Shown: positions 18,244 to 27,359 of the stretch, in pieces
Numbering within the stretch: the first letter of the stretch is position 1
Layout: each line of letters begins with the position of its first letter
Assembly (NCBI RefSeq): GCF_002091635.1
Contig: NZ_BDAC01000004.1
Location: 186,001 to 250,000, forward strand
Length of the DNA: 64,000 nucleotides
Direction of reading: 5' to 3'
Origin: Pseudomonas indica NBRC 103045
GTDB taxonomy: Bacteria; Pseudomonadota; Gammaproteobacteria; Pseudomonadales; Pseudomonadaceae
Notes under the pieces: model-generated
Told to the model about the DNA's origin: nothing
Seen by the model: only the letters and a program-made list of their open reading frames with translations
Databases searched by the model: none
Program-made: the position numbers and the translations under genes

Positions 18244-19857
18244 ATGTCTTCCCGTAACCGACTGCTGCTACCGACCTACCTGCTCTCGACCCTGCTCGCC
18301 CTGCTGGCGCTGGCCGCCTTCTGGTACTGGCAGGGGCGGCCCATCCCTCTGCCCGATGCCGCGACGCCAACGCACAAGCTGCAGTGCGTGTCCTATAGCC
18401 CGTTCGATAAGGACCAGTCGCCCTTCGACAAACCCTTCGTCCTGCGCCCCGAGCGGATGGACGCCGACCTCGCCCTGCTCGCCACCCGCTTCAATTGCGT
18501 GCGCACCTACTCCATGTTCGGCCTCGAAGGGATTCCCGCCCTCGCCCGCAAGCACGGCCTGAAGTTGATGCTCGGGGCCTGGGTCAACGCCGACCCGGTG
18601 GAGACCGAGATGGAGATCAAGGCGCTGATCGAAGCGGCCAAGGCCAACCCCGATATCGTCACGGCCCTGATCGTCGGCAACGAGACCCTGTTGCGCAAGG
18701 AAGTCACCGGCGCCCGGCTGGCCGGCCTGATCGAGCGGGTGAAACGCGAGACCACACAGCCGGTGACCTACGCCGATGTCTGGGAATTCTGGCTCAAGCA
18801 CCCCGAGGTGGCGCCGGCGGTGGACTTCCTGACCATCCACCTGCTGCCCTACTGGGAAGACGATCCGACCGGGATCGACAAGGCGCTGGGCCATGTCGCG
18901 GATATCCGCCGGGTGTTCGGCAACCGCTTCGCGCCGAAGGACATCCTGATCGGCGAGACCGGCTGGCCGAGCGAGGGTCGCCAGCGCGAAACCGCCGTGC
19001 CGAGCCGGGTCAACCAAGCCAAGTTCATCCGCGGCTTCGTCGCCATGGCCGAAGAGAACGGCTGGCGCTACAACCTGATCGAAGCCTTCGACCAACCCTG
19101 GAAACGCGCCAGCGAAGGCGCGGTGGGCGGTTACTGGGGGCTGTTCGACGCCGACCGCCAGGACAAGACGATCCTCGCCGGCCCGGTCTCCAACCTGCCG
19201 CACTGGCCCCTCTGGCTGGGCGCCGGCGTGGTCCTGACGATCGCTACCCTGCTGCTCGCCGGCCGCCCCGTTTCGCTGGCCTCCGCCTGCCTGCTGCCGC
19301 CGCTCGCGGCCCTGGGAGCGGGCTGCATCGGTCAATGGGCCGAGCTGGCGCGGGTCACCAGCCGCTTCCCCGGCGAATGGCTGTGGGCCGCGCTGCTGGT
19401 GGGCCTGAACCTGCTGGTATTGATGCACGCGGCACTCGCGTTGTCGGCCCGCGGCAATGGCCGGGAACGCCTGTTCGGCTGGCTGGAACGGCGCGGCGGC
19501 TGGTGGCTGGTCGCCAGTGGCTTCGCCGGCGCGGTGATGATGCTGGCGCTGGTCTTCGATGCCCGTTACCGCAGCTTCCCCAGCGCGGCCCTGCTGTTGC
19601 CGGCGCTGGTCTACCTGTGCCGGCCGGTGTCCGGTCCGCGGCGGGAAATCGCCCTGCTGGCGGTGCTGATCGCTGCCGGGCTGGTGCCGCAGCTGTACCA
19701 GGAGAAGCTGGTCAACCTCCAGGCCCTCGGTTGGGCGCTGGTCAGCGCCTTGCTGGTCGCCGCGCTCTGGCGCAGCCTGCGTGCGGAGCGAGCTCTAAAC
19801 CGAGAGACGGCCCTTGCCGCGAGCGAGCCGGCAGCGTCCGTCCCGGCACAGAGCTGA
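18244..19857 (+). CDS. Membrane-anchored GH17-family protein (beta-glucan metabolism)
   Basis: 537-aa inner-membrane protein. Residues about 5-25 form a membrane anchor. Residues about 45-305 form a GH17-type TIM barrel with both catalytic Glu in VGNETLL (acid/base) and IGETGWPSE (nucleophile). The C-terminal half has about six to eight membrane helices. Bacterial proteins of this type are linked to periplasmic cyclic or linear beta-glucan synthesis, acting as transglycosylases. The start at 18244 gives the membrane anchor directly; an upstream GTG at 18196 is possible. No glycosyltransferase 2 gene is adjacent. Confidence 0.78.
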   Translation: MSSRNRLLLPTYLLSTLLALLALAAFWYWQGRPIPLPDAATPTHKLQCVSYSPFDKDQSPFDKPFVLRPERMDADLALLATRFNCVRTYSMFGLEGIPALARKHGLKLMLGAWVNADPVETEMEIKALIEAAKANPDIVTALIVGNETLLRKEVTGARLAGLIERVKRETTQPVTYADVWEFWLKHPEVAPAVDFLTIHLLPYWEDDPTGIDKALGHVADIRRVFGNRFAPKDILIGETGWPSEGRQRETAVPSRVNQAKFIRGFVAMAEENGWRYNLIEAFDQPWKRASEGAVGGYWGLFDADRQDKTILAGPVSNLPHWPLWLGAGVVLTIATLLLAGRPVSLASACLLPPLAALGAGCIGQWAELARVTSRFPGEWLWAALLVGLNLLVLMHAALALSARGNGRERLFGWLERRGGWWLVASGFAGAVMMLALVFDARYRSFPSAALLLPALVYLCRPVSGPRREIALLAVLIAAGLVPQLYQEKLVNLQALGWALVSALLVAALWRSLRAERALNRETALAASEPAASVPAQS

Positions 19858-19862
19858 GAGAA

Positions 19863-19895
19863 CGACGGGGTGGAAGAAGCTCTTCCACCCCGTCG
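19863..19895. terminator. Bidirectional hairpin between convergent genes
   Basis: A perfect 15-bp stem (19863-19877 with 19881-19895) with a 3-nt loop starts 6 bp after the GH17 stop and ends 5 bp before the end of the convergent membrane-protein gene. It lacks a T-tract but is very stable. Confidence 0.7.
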
Positions 19896-19899
19896 ATGT

Positions 19900-20274
19900 T
19901 CAAGCAGTTGCCGGCCCGCTACCCCGCACCAGGCGCAGGGCGGCGATCACCACCGCGAAGACGGCAAGACTGGCGCTATACAACACCAGCGCCGGCAGGC
20001 CGAAGACCAACCCAAGCACCGCCAGCCCACGCCCCGCCCGACCGGGCAGGAAGAACGCCAGCGCCGCCGTCCCCAGCGCCGTCAGGGCGATCACCTTGAA
20101 ATGGATCAGCAGCCCGATGCCGGCGCGCAACTGGCACTCCCAGCGGGCGGCCTCCTCCACGCAGAGCCCGACCCAGCGGTCGTCCTCCATCAGCGCGAAA
20201 CGCAGGCCATAGCTGGCGGCCAGCCAGAGAGGCAGAAAAATCAGCAGGAGGATCAGGGACGCACGGCGAGACAT
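19900..20274 (-). CDS. Small membrane protein, unrecognised
   Basis: 124-aa protein with three predicted membrane helices (about 5-24, 45-70 and 78-115). A short periplasmic segment with two Cys (GLCVEEAARWEC) could form a disulfide. The start at 20274 has a GGAG ribosome-binding site; the longer frame upstream has no support. I do not recognise the family. It is divergent from the hydrolase/MlaA pair and may belong to the same envelope neighbourhood. Confidence 0.65.
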   Translation of the reverse strand: MSRRASLILLLIFLPLWLAASYGLRFALMEDDRWVGLCVEEAARWECQLRAGIGLLIHFKVIALTALGTAALAFFLPGRAGRGLAVLGLVFGLPALVLYSASLAVFAVVIAALRLVRGSGPATA

Positions 20275-20498
20275 GGGGAAGCTCCAGGAAAATCGCGACA
20301 GGATAACGGGCCTTCCGGCCGCCGCAAGGGCTGACTGGACGGCAAGGCTGCCCATCGGACAGCGATTGGCGGCGAACGGCACTACTACATCCCGGAACGG
20401 GAGTGAAATCGCCCGAATAATGGCACTCGCTACGTTTACAGCTGTCATAGCCTGCGCATACGCTCGTGCGCGATAGCTTCTCATCGAAAGGGAAAACC

Positions 20499-21797
20499 AT
20501 GCCCCGCCTCGCCCGTTTTGCCGCACTCTTGGGCGGCCTCATCCTCAGTGCGCCGCTGTTGGCGCAGGATATCGACCCCGCCGGGTATGGCTATCCGCTG
20601 GAAAATCCCTTCGAAGCGACCATCGCCACCACGCCGCCGGAACTACGCCCACCGTTGCCAACGGACGAAGATATAGACCAGTCCGACTACAGCCTCAAAC
20701 TGCGCCCGGAGCGCGAATTCGAGCTGCCGAGCAACTTCTGGCCGGTGAAGACACTCCGCTATCGCCTGGCCCGGCAGGACAAGCCCGCACCGCTGATCTT
20801 CATCATTGCCGGCACTGGCGCGCACTATTCCAACAGCACCATGGAATTCCTCAAGAAGCTGTTCTATGGCGCCGGCTTCCACGTGGTGCAACTGTCCTCG
20901 CCGAGCAGTTGGGACTTCATGGCCGCTGCCTCGCGCTTCGCCACGCCAGGGCTGTCGACGGACGACGCCGACGATCTCTACCGGGTCATGCAGGCGGTGC
21001 GCGCCCAGCATCCGAAGCTGCCGATCACCGAGTTCTACCTCACCGGCTACAGCCTGGGCGGCCTGCACGCCGCCTTCGTCAGCCAGCTCGACGAAACCCG
21101 CCGCAGCTTCAATTTCAAGCGCGTGCTGCTGCTCAACCCGCCGGTGAACCTCTATACCTCGGTGACCAACCTCGACCGCTTGGTGCAGACCCGCGTCAAA
21201 GGCATCGACGACGACAACACCTTCTACGAGGTCGTCCTCGCCAAGCTCACCCGCTACTTCCAGCAGCGCGGCTACATCGACCTCAACGACGCGCTGCTCT
21301 ACGACTTCCAACAGTCCCGCCAGCGCCTGTCGAACGAAGAAATGGCCATGCTGATCGGCACCTCGTTCCGATTCTCCTCGGCCGACATCGCCTTCACCTC
21401 GGACCTGATCAACCGACGTGGCCTGATCACCCCGACCAAGTACCCGATCGACGAGGGCACCGATCTCTCGCCGTTCTTCAAGCGCGCCCTGCAATGCGAC
21501 TTCGACTGCTACATCACCGAGCAACTGATCCCGATGTGGCGCGCCCGCTACGACGGCGGCAGCCTCACCCAGATGGTCAACCAGGTCAGCCTCTATGCCC
21601 TCGAGGAGTATCTGAAGACCAGTGACAAGATCGCCGTCATGCACAACGCCGACGACGTGATCCTCGGCCCCGGCGACCTCGGCTTCCTCCGCCGTACCCT
21701 GGGCGACCGGCTGACCCTGTATCCGCTGGGCGGGCATTGCGGCAACCTCAACTACCGCGTCAACACCAAGGCCATGCTGGAGTATTTCCGTGGTTAG
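20499..21797 (+). CDS. Exported alpha/beta-hydrolase-like protein, partner of MlaA-like gene
   Basis: 432-aa protein with a Sec signal peptide (about 1-21, ending in LLAQ). The core resembles an alpha/beta hydrolase: an IAGTGAHY oxyanion-type loop near residue 105 and a GYSLGG nucleophile elbow near 185 supplying a Ser, with late Asp and His candidates in NADDV and GGHCG. The gene overlaps the MlaA-like gene by 8 bp, so the two are probably translated together. Homologues are often mislabelled serine/threonine kinase; no kinase motif is present. A lipid-related hydrolase role is inferred only from the partner. Confidence 0.7.
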   Translation: MPRLARFAALLGGLILSAPLLAQDIDPAGYGYPLENPFEATIATTPPELRPPLPTDEDIDQSDYSLKLRPEREFELPSNFWPVKTLRYRLARQDKPAPLIFIIAGTGAHYSNSTMEFLKKLFYGAGFHVVQLSSPSSWDFMAAASRFATPGLSTDDADDLYRVMQAVRAQHPKLPITEFYLTGYSLGGLHAAFVSQLDETRRSFNFKRVLLLNPPVNLYTSVTNLDRLVQTRVKGIDDDNTFYEVVLAKLTRYFQQRGYIDLNDALLYDFQQSRQRLSNEEMAMLIGTSFRFSSADIAFTSDLINRRGLITPTKYPIDEGTDLSPFFKRALQCDFDCYITEQLIPMWRARYDGGSLTQMVNQVSLYALEEYLKTSDKIAVMHNADDVILGPGDLGFLRRTLGDRLTLYPLGGHCGNLNYRVNTKAMLEYFRG

Positions 21798-22557
21798 ACA
21801 CTGCCGCTTCCTCGCCTTCGCCCTGCTGTTCGGCCATGGCCTGGTCATGGCCGAAACCGATGAGGACGGCTTCAAGCGTCCCCTCGACCAGTTGAAGATC
21901 AATCCGGCACTGGACCAACGTGAGTTCGAACGCGCTACGCTGCAGGCGCTGAACGTCTACGACCCCTGGGATTCGTGGAACCGCCGCGTGTACCACTTCA
22001 ACTACCGTTTCGACGAGTGGGTGTTCCTGCCGGTGGTGCGCGGCTACGAATTCGTCACACCGCGCTTCGTGCGCAGCGGCGTGAGCAACTTCTTCGGCAA
22101 CCTGGGCGACGTGCCCAACCTGCTCAACAGCCTGCTGCAGTTCAAGGGCAAGCGGGCCATGCAGACCACCGGGCGCCTGCTGATCAACACCACCATCGGC
22201 GTTGCCGGCCTGTGGGACCCGGCGACCCGCATGGGCCTGCCCAAGCAGCGCGAGGACTTCGGCCAGACCCTCGGCTTCTATGGCGTGCCGGACGGCCCCT
22301 ACCTGGTGCTGCCGATCCTCGGTCCGTCCAACCTACGCGACACCGGCGGTCTGGTGGTGGACTTCACCGCCGAGAGCCAGATCAACTTCCTGAACGTTTC
22401 CGAGGTCAGCAGCGATCACCCGGAGATTCTTGGCCTGCGCGTGATCGACCAGCGCTACACCACCAACTTCCGCTACGGCCAGGTGAACTCACCGTTCGAA
22501 TATGAAAAGGTGCGCTACGTCTACACCCGCGCCCGCGAGTTGCAGATCGCCGAATGA
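21790..22557 (+). CDS. MlaA/VacJ-family protein without a lipobox
   Basis: 255-aa protein matching MlaA: the DPWDSWNRRVYHFN segment near 57, the FFGNLGDVPNLLNSLLQ segment, and the GPYLVLPILGPSNLRDT motif. MlaA normally is an outer-membrane lipoprotein that removes surface phospholipid with OmpC/F and MlaC. Here the signal peptide (about 1-21, ...HGLVMAE) has no Cys, so the protein would be released or held by its own hydrophobic ring. The start is GTG, overlapping the upstream stop. No mlaBCDEF genes are nearby. It looks like a second, diverged MlaA paralogue. Confidence 0.85.
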   Translation: MVRHCRFLAFALLFGHGLVMAETDEDGFKRPLDQLKINPALDQREFERATLQALNVYDPWDSWNRRVYHFNYRFDEWVFLPVVRGYEFVTPRFVRSGVSNFFGNLGDVPNLLNSLLQFKGKRAMQTTGRLLINTTIGVAGLWDPATRMGLPKQREDFGQTLGFYGVPDGPYLVLPILGPSNLRDTGGLVVDFTAESQINFLNVSEVSSDHPEILGLRVIDQRYTTNFRYGQVNSPFEYEKVRYVYTRARELQIAE

Positions 22558-22613
22558 CCTCCTGAAACGCGCCTGGCCGGCAAACTCGCCGGCCGCACCT
22601 CGCCGGCCGCACC

Positions 22614-22619
22614 TATAAT
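22614..22619 (+). promoter_or_regulatory. -10 promoter element before merR-type gene
   Basis: A perfect TATAAT lies 23 bp before the chosen ATG at 22642. No good -35 box is seen at normal spacing. Poor -35 or long spacing is usual at MerR-controlled promoters. A 14-bp direct repeat (CGCCGGCCGCACCT) sits just upstream. Confidence 0.5.
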
Positions 22620-22641
22620 GCGCGGCTCAGGAGGAATGACC

Positions 22642-23085
22642 ATGCGCGTAACCCAACTGGCCAAGGCCGCCGGCGTCAGCGGCGAGACCGTCCGCCATTA
22701 CACCGATCTCGGCCTGCTGCGGCCGACCCGCAACCCGCTCAACGGTTACCAGGAATACGCTGGCGAAGACCTGCACCGGCTGCGCTTCATCGCCCGCGCC
22801 CGACGCCTCGGCTTCAGCCTGAAGGACGTGCAGGCCATCCTCGCCCGCGCCGACAGCGGCACCGCGCCCTGCGGCGAGGTCCGCGACCTGCTGAGCGAGC
22901 GCCTCGGCACCCTCGAAGCCCATATTGCCGAATGCCAGCGCCTGGCCCAGGTCATGCGCGAGGCACTGACCCAATGGGAAGGCAAACCCGAGTGCGCCCC
23001 GGACGGCCAGGCCATCTGCCGATTGATCGAGGACTTCGACCTGCCGGGCGAAACCCGCTCGCCGACGCCCTGCCCGGCGCATTGA
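22642..23085 (+). CDS. MerR-family regulator, possibly metal-responsive
   Basis: 147-aa activator/repressor with an N-terminal MerR winged helix (RVTQLAKAAGVSGETVRHY), a dimerisation coiled coil (about 80-120) and a C-terminal effector region. Cys residues at PCGEV, AECQR, PECAP and AICRL are placed as in ZntR/CadR-like metal sensors, but the exact CxnC loop of a known subgroup is not clear. The ATG at 22642 is chosen because AGGAGGA ends 7 bp upstream; the ATG at 22636 is too close. The following pirin gene could be a target. Confidence 0.8.
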   Translation: MRVTQLAKAAGVSGETVRHYTDLGLLRPTRNPLNGYQEYAGEDLHRLRFIARARRLGFSLKDVQAILARADSGTAPCGEVRDLLSERLGTLEAHIAECQRLAQVMREALTQWEGKPECAPDGQAICRLIEDFDLPGETRSPTPCPAH

Positions 23086-23183
23086 AATATCGAATTACTC
23101 GATTCTTTCATCGCGATATTCGCAACCATCAATCTGATTCATCGGCATACCATGGGCGCCATTCCCACTTGAGGAGGTCCCTG

Positions 23184-24038
23184 ATGAGCCTGTTCCGTAC
23201 CCTGCAATCCGTACACCTTGGCCATCCCGCATCCGATGGCGCCGGGGTGCGCCTGACCCGAGTCTTCGGTGGCACCGGCGTCGAGCGCTTCGATCCTTTC
23301 CTCATGCTCGACGAGTTCGGCTCGGAGAACCCCGACGATTACATCGCCGGCTTCCCGCCGCACCCGCACCGGGGCTTCGAAACCATCACCTACATGCTCG
23401 AGGGGCGCATGCGTCACGAAGACCACCTGGGCAATGTCGGCCGGCTGGAAAGCGGTGGCGTGCAATGGATGACCGCCGCGCGCGGCATCATCCACAGCGA
23501 GATGCCCGAGCAGGAACAAGGTGTAATGCGTGGCTTCCAGCTCTGGCTGAACCTGCCGGGCAAGGACAAGCTGGGCGAGCCCGGCTATCGTGACTTCGCG
23601 CCCGGCGAGATTCCGTCCGTACGAACCGCCGCTGGCGTCGAGGCTCGGGTGATCGCCGGCCGCTTCGAGGAAGGCGAGCTGAGCCAGGACGGCGCCGTGC
23701 AACGTCCGCACAGCGAACCCTACCTGTTCGACCTGCACCTGCCGGCCGGCAGCCAGGTCGCCCCTCGCCTGCCGGATGGGCACCGGGTCATGCTCTACGT
23801 CTATGAGGGAGAGGTGCAGCTCGATGGCGATGCACCAAAGGCGCTTTCGACCCGCCAACTGGCCCGCCTGTCCGAACAGGGCGAACTGCGCCTGAGCAGC
23901 GCAGCCGGCGCCCGCGTATTGCTGATTGCCGGCAAGCCGCTGGGCGAACCCATCGTCCAGTACGGCCCCTTCGTCATGAACAGCCGCGAGGAAATCGAAC
24001 AGGCCTTGCGGGATTACCGGGACGGTACGTTGGCGTAG
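23184..24038 (+). CDS. Pirin family protein
   Basis: 284-aa bicupin of the pirin family, cytosolic. The N-terminal cupin has the metal ligands in PHPHRGFET (two His), IIHSEMP (His and Glu), so the Fe site is intact. Members include quercetinases and redox-sensing transcriptional co-regulators. The ATG at 23184 has a GAGGAGG ribosome-binding site. It lies about 100 bp downstream of the MerR gene on the same strand. Substrate unknown. Confidence 0.88.
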   Translation: MSLFRTLQSVHLGHPASDGAGVRLTRVFGGTGVERFDPFLMLDEFGSENPDDYIAGFPPHPHRGFETITYMLEGRMRHEDHLGNVGRLESGGVQWMTAARGIIHSEMPEQEQGVMRGFQLWLNLPGKDKLGEPGYRDFAPGEIPSVRTAAGVEARVIAGRFEEGELSQDGAVQRPHSEPYLFDLHLPAGSQVAPRLPDGHRVMLYVYEGEVQLDGDAPKALSTRQLARLSEQGELRLSSAAGARVLLIAGKPLGEPIVQYGPFVMNSREEIEQALRDYRDGTLA

Positions 24039-24100
24039 GAAGGCAGCCGGATTCCCGGATTGCGCTGGCGCTTTTCGGTTTGTATGTACGGACTCTGCGA

Positions 24101-24240
24101 ATTGCGAATGGATTCGCTCCCGCAGGAAGATTCGAAGGCCTTGCAGGAGCCAGCTCTGCTGGCGAAATGGATCAATACAAGAGCATCGCCAGCAAAGCTG
24201 GCTCCTACGAGCACTACTCTAGGGGCGAACTCATTCGCCC
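24101..24240. repeat. REP cluster, four arms
   Basis: REP-type arms at about 24101-24124, 24143-24166, 24186-24209 and 24219-24240, the middle two inverted to each other. They fill the gap between the convergent pirin and patatin genes. The last arm overlaps the final codons of the patatin gene. Confidence 0.75.
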
Positions 24241-25433
24241 AAGGCGACCTCGACGGGCGGCGGAACCCGTGCCAGGCCGAGGAAGCCGATCAACGCCTCC
24301 TTCTGGCTCATCGCGTCCTGGTAACCCAACTCGATCAACTCGTTGCAGTAACCCGACTCGAACAGCAGGTAGCTGAGCACACTGGCGCCGCTGGCCTTGG
24401 TTGCGCCGGGGCCACGCAGGAACAGGCGCAGGGCGCGGGGCAGCTCGTGATGGTGGCGGGCGGCGATCTGGTCCAGCGGCTGGCTCGGCGAAATCACCAG
24501 CACCTCGACCGGCTTCAACCCCAGCCCCCGTGGATGCAGCCCGCTCGGCACCAGCCGGCTCATGTGGTTGAGCCGTTCGAGCAGTTCGATGTCGCCTTCC
24601 AGACTGTCGATGAAGGTGCTGTTGAGCATATGCCCGCCGATCTGCGCCAGGGTCGGCGGCCGGCCACTCTGTGGGCGCGGCAGCACGCTGTTGGCGTCCC
24701 GCCCCAGCGGATTGCCGCTGACGCCCACCACCAGCACCCGGTTGGCCCCGAGATGCAGGGCCGGGCTGATCGGCGCCGACTGGCGCACCGCACCGTCGCC
24801 GAAATACTCGCGGTTTAGCTTCACCGGCGGAAACAGCAGCGGGATCGCCGCGCTGGCCATCAGGTGTTCCGCCGTCAGCCGGGTCGGCACCCCGACCCGA
24901 CGATGACGGAACCAGGGATCGATGGTCGCCCGCCCTTGGTAGAAGGTCACCGCCTGGCCCGACTCGTAACCGAACGCCGTCACCGCCACCGCACGCAACT
25001 GACGACGCGCCACGGCCGCAGCGATGCCGCTGAAATCGATCTCCCGCTCCAGCAGGTCACGCAGCGGGGCGTTGTTCAGCAGCGCCACCGGCACCTGCGA
25101 ACCCAGGCCGAGCAGACTATGGCCAATGAACCGGCTGGCCTGGCGCAATACGCCGGGCCAGTCGCTGCGGTACACCTGATGGGTGCGGAAGCCCTGCCAG
25201 ACGGCGGTCAGCCGGCGGATCGCCTCGGTGAAGTGCAAGGCCCCGCAGGCCAACCCCACCGCATTGATAGCACCGGCCGAGGTGCCGACGATCACCGGGA
25301 ACGGATTATGCGCGGCGTCCGGCAGCAGGTCGGCGATGGCCGACAACACCCCCACCTGATAGGCAGCCCGCGATCCACCACCGGAAAGGATCAGCCCGGT
25401 AACGGATTTGGCGGATTCGTCGACTGCACTCAT
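24231..25433 (-). CDS. Patatin-like phospholipase
   Basis: 400-aa probable lipid acyl hydrolase. It carries the oxyanion motif GGGSRAAYQVG near residue 18, the nucleophile motif GTSAG near 50 and the dyad Asp in DGAVRQ near 217, so the Ser-Asp dyad is complete. There is no signal peptide, so it acts in the cytosol or at the inner membrane. It is followed on the same strand upstream by lpxL. The C-terminus overlaps a REP arm. Confidence 0.88.
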   Translation of the reverse strand: MSAVDESAKSVTGLILSGGGSRAAYQVGVLSAIADLLPDAAHNPFPVIVGTSAGAINAVGLACGALHFTEAIRRLTAVWQGFRTHQVYRSDWPGVLRQASRFIGHSLLGLGSQVPVALLNNAPLRDLLEREIDFSGIAAAVARRQLRAVAVTAFGYESGQAVTFYQGRATIDPWFRHRRVGVPTRLTAEHLMASAAIPLLFPPVKLNREYFGDGAVRQSAPISPALHLGANRVLVVGVSGNPLGRDANSVLPRPQSGRPPTLAQIGGHMLNSTFIDSLEGDIELLERLNHMSRLVPSGLHPRGLGLKPVEVLVISPSQPLDQIAARHHHELPRALRLFLRGPGATKASGASVLSYLLFESGYCNELIELGYQDAMSQKEALIGFLGLARVPPPVEVALGE

Positions 25434-25471
25434 GGCGGATTCCGGACCTTGTTGTTTCGAGTATAGGAGTG

Positions 25472-26407
25472 CTAGCGGTCGCGCTTGTCATACAGCTTCG
25501 GCTCGCCCGGCGGCCGCGTCTTGAAGCGCCGGTGCGCCCACAGGTACTGCTCCGGCTGCTCGCGCAACACCGTTTCGATCCACTGGTTGATGCGCAGGCA
25601 ATCGGCTTCTTCGCTCTCGCCGGGGAAATCGGCCAGGGGCGGATGGACCACCAGCCGGTAGCCGGAACCGTCGGCCAGCCGCGTCTGGGTGAACGGCACG
25701 ACGCGGGCCTTGCCCAGGCGGGCGAACTTGGTGGTGGCGGTCACGGTGGCGGCGGGAATGCCGAACAGCGGGACGAACAGGCTCTGCTTGGCGCCGTAGT
25801 CCTGGTCGGGCGCATACCAGATGGCACGCCCGGCGCGCAGCACCTTAAGCATGGCGCGCACGTCCTCGCGCTCGATGGCGGTCGCATCCGGGTTATGCCG
25901 CTCGCGGCCGCGCCGCTGGATGAAATCGAACACCGGATTCTTGTGCTCGCGGTACATGCCGTCGATGGTATGCCGTTGGCCGAGCAGCGCAGCGCCGATC
26001 TCCAGGGTAGTGAAGTGCAGGGACATGAGGATCACCCCCTGCCCTTCGGCCTGGGCCTGCTTCAGATGCTCCAGCCCCTCGACATGGGCCAGCCGCGCCA
26101 GACGCGCCCGCGGCCACCACCAGCTCATGGCCATTTCGAAGAAGGCGATGCCGGTGGAGGCGAAGTTTTCCCGCAGCAGGCGCTCACGCTCCGCCGGAGC
26201 CTTTTCCGGGAAGCAGAGTTCCAGATTCTTTGCCGCGATCCGTCGCCGCGAACCGGCCACCCGGTACATCAGCGCGCCGAGCAAGCGTCCGAGCAGGAGC
26301 AATACCCGGTAGGGCAACTGCGACACCAGCCAGAGCAGCCCGAAGCCGATCCACAGCAGCCAGAAGCGCGGATGGAGGAACGAAGCGCGGAAAGAAGGAC
26401 GATCCAT
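25472..26407 (-). CDS. lpxL: LpxL/HtrB-family lipid A acyltransferase
   Basis: 311-aa inner-membrane acyltransferase that adds a secondary acyl chain to lipid A precursor. An N-terminal membrane helix (about 12-35) is followed by the LPLAT domain with the HX4E catalytic motif (HFTTLE, about 122). The ATG at 26407 is chosen; a longer upstream frame enters the divergent promoter region. Pseudomonas usually has two paralogues; this one matches the copy next to minC in P. aeruginosa as I recall it. Confidence 0.88.
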   Translation of the reverse strand: MDRPSFRASFLHPRFWLLWIGFGLLWLVSQLPYRVLLLLGRLLGALMYRVAGSRRRIAAKNLELCFPEKAPAERERLLRENFASTGIAFFEMAMSWWWPRARLARLAHVEGLEHLKQAQAEGQGVILMSLHFTTLEIGAALLGQRHTIDGMYREHKNPVFDFIQRRGRERHNPDATAIEREDVRAMLKVLRAGRAIWYAPDQDYGAKQSLFVPLFGIPAATVTATTKFARLGKARVVPFTQTRLADGSGYRLVVHPPLADFPGESEEADCLRINQWIETVLREQPEQYLWAHRRFKTRPPGEPKLYDKRDR

Positions 26408-26518
26408 GGACGAAACCGGACGAACGACAAAGCCGGGCATTCTACAGGACTGCATCCGGCTTGCGGCCCATCGGTGTTCTGGTTATAAGTCCTCGCCATT
26501 CATTGCAGTGGGCCGACC

Positions 26519-27262
26519 ATGAGCCAAGCCGATCTCCTCGACCAAGACCCCGTCTTCCAGCTCAAAGGCAGCATGCTGGCCATCACCGTGATGGAGCTGG
26601 CGCACAACGACCTCGAGCGCCTCGACCGGCAACTCACCGCCAAGGTCGCCCAGGCCCCCAACTTCTTCCAGAACACCCCGCTGGTGCTGGCGCTGGACAA
26701 GCTGCCGCTGGGCGAAGGCGCCCTCGAACTGCCGGCCCTGATGGACGTCTGCCGCCGTCACGGCCTGCGCACCCTGGCGGTGCGCGCCAGCCGCGAGGAA
26801 GACATCGCCGCCGCCAACGCCCTCGACCTGCCGGTGCTGCCGCCCTCCGGCGCCCGCGAAAAGCCCCTCGACCCGCTCGAAGGCGCTCCCAGGAAGCCGG
26901 AAAAACCGGAAAAACCCGCCGAACCCGAATTCCGCCCGAGCAAGGTGATCACCACCCCGATCCGCGGCGGCCAGCAGGTCTACGCCCAGGGCGGCGACCT
27001 GATCGTCCTGGCGCCGGTAAGCGCCGGTGCGGAACTTCTCGCCGATGGCAACATCCATGTCTACGCGCCGATGAGAGGGCGCGCCCTGGCAGGCATCAAG
27101 GGCAACGCCCAGGCCCGGATCTTCTGCCAGCAGCTCGCCGCCGAACTGGTCTCCGTAGCCGGCCAGTACAAGGTCGCCGAGGACCTCAGACGCGACCCGC
27201 TGTGGGGCAGAGCGGTACAGGTCAGCCTGTCGGGAGACGTGTTGAACATCACCCGCCTTTAA
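26519..27262 (+). CDS. minC: Septum site-determining protein MinC
   Basis: 247-aa inhibitor of FtsZ assembly. The N-terminal MinC_N domain (about 8-100) is followed by a Pro/Lys/Glu linker (about 120-135) and the C-terminal right-handed beta-helix (about 140-245) with repeated Gly patterns ([23 protein letters not shown]) that binds MinD. First gene of minCDE, divergent from lpxL, with 97 bp to minD. Confidence 0.97.
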   Translation: MSQADLLDQDPVFQLKGSMLAITVMELAHNDLERLDRQLTAKVAQAPNFFQNTPLVLALDKLPLGEGALELPALMDVCRRHGLRTLAVRASREEDIAAANALDLPVLPPSGAREKPLDPLEGAPRKPEKPEKPAEPEFRPSKVITTPIRGGQQVYAQGGDLIVLAPVSAGAELLADGNIHVYAPMRGRALAGIKGNAQARIFCQQLAAELVSVAGQYKVAEDLRRDPLWGRAVQVSLSGDVLNITRL

Positions 27263-27359
27263 CGGATACTGCCGCGAATTTTCAAGGACCTGAATGGGAA
27301 CCGGAGCCGTAAATTTCGCTCGTAAGTTCCTGCTTTTCTTTACTTTGGGGTGAATCACC

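Noticed and set aside
20499-21797. Serine/threonine protein kinase, a common label for such homologues
   Set aside because: No kinase motifs; a signal peptide and a GYSLGG nucleophile elbow indicate an exported hydrolase-like fold.
24101-24240. REP cluster as a CRISPR-like array
   Set aside because: Only four arms, alternating in orientation, of two different families and with unequal spacing.
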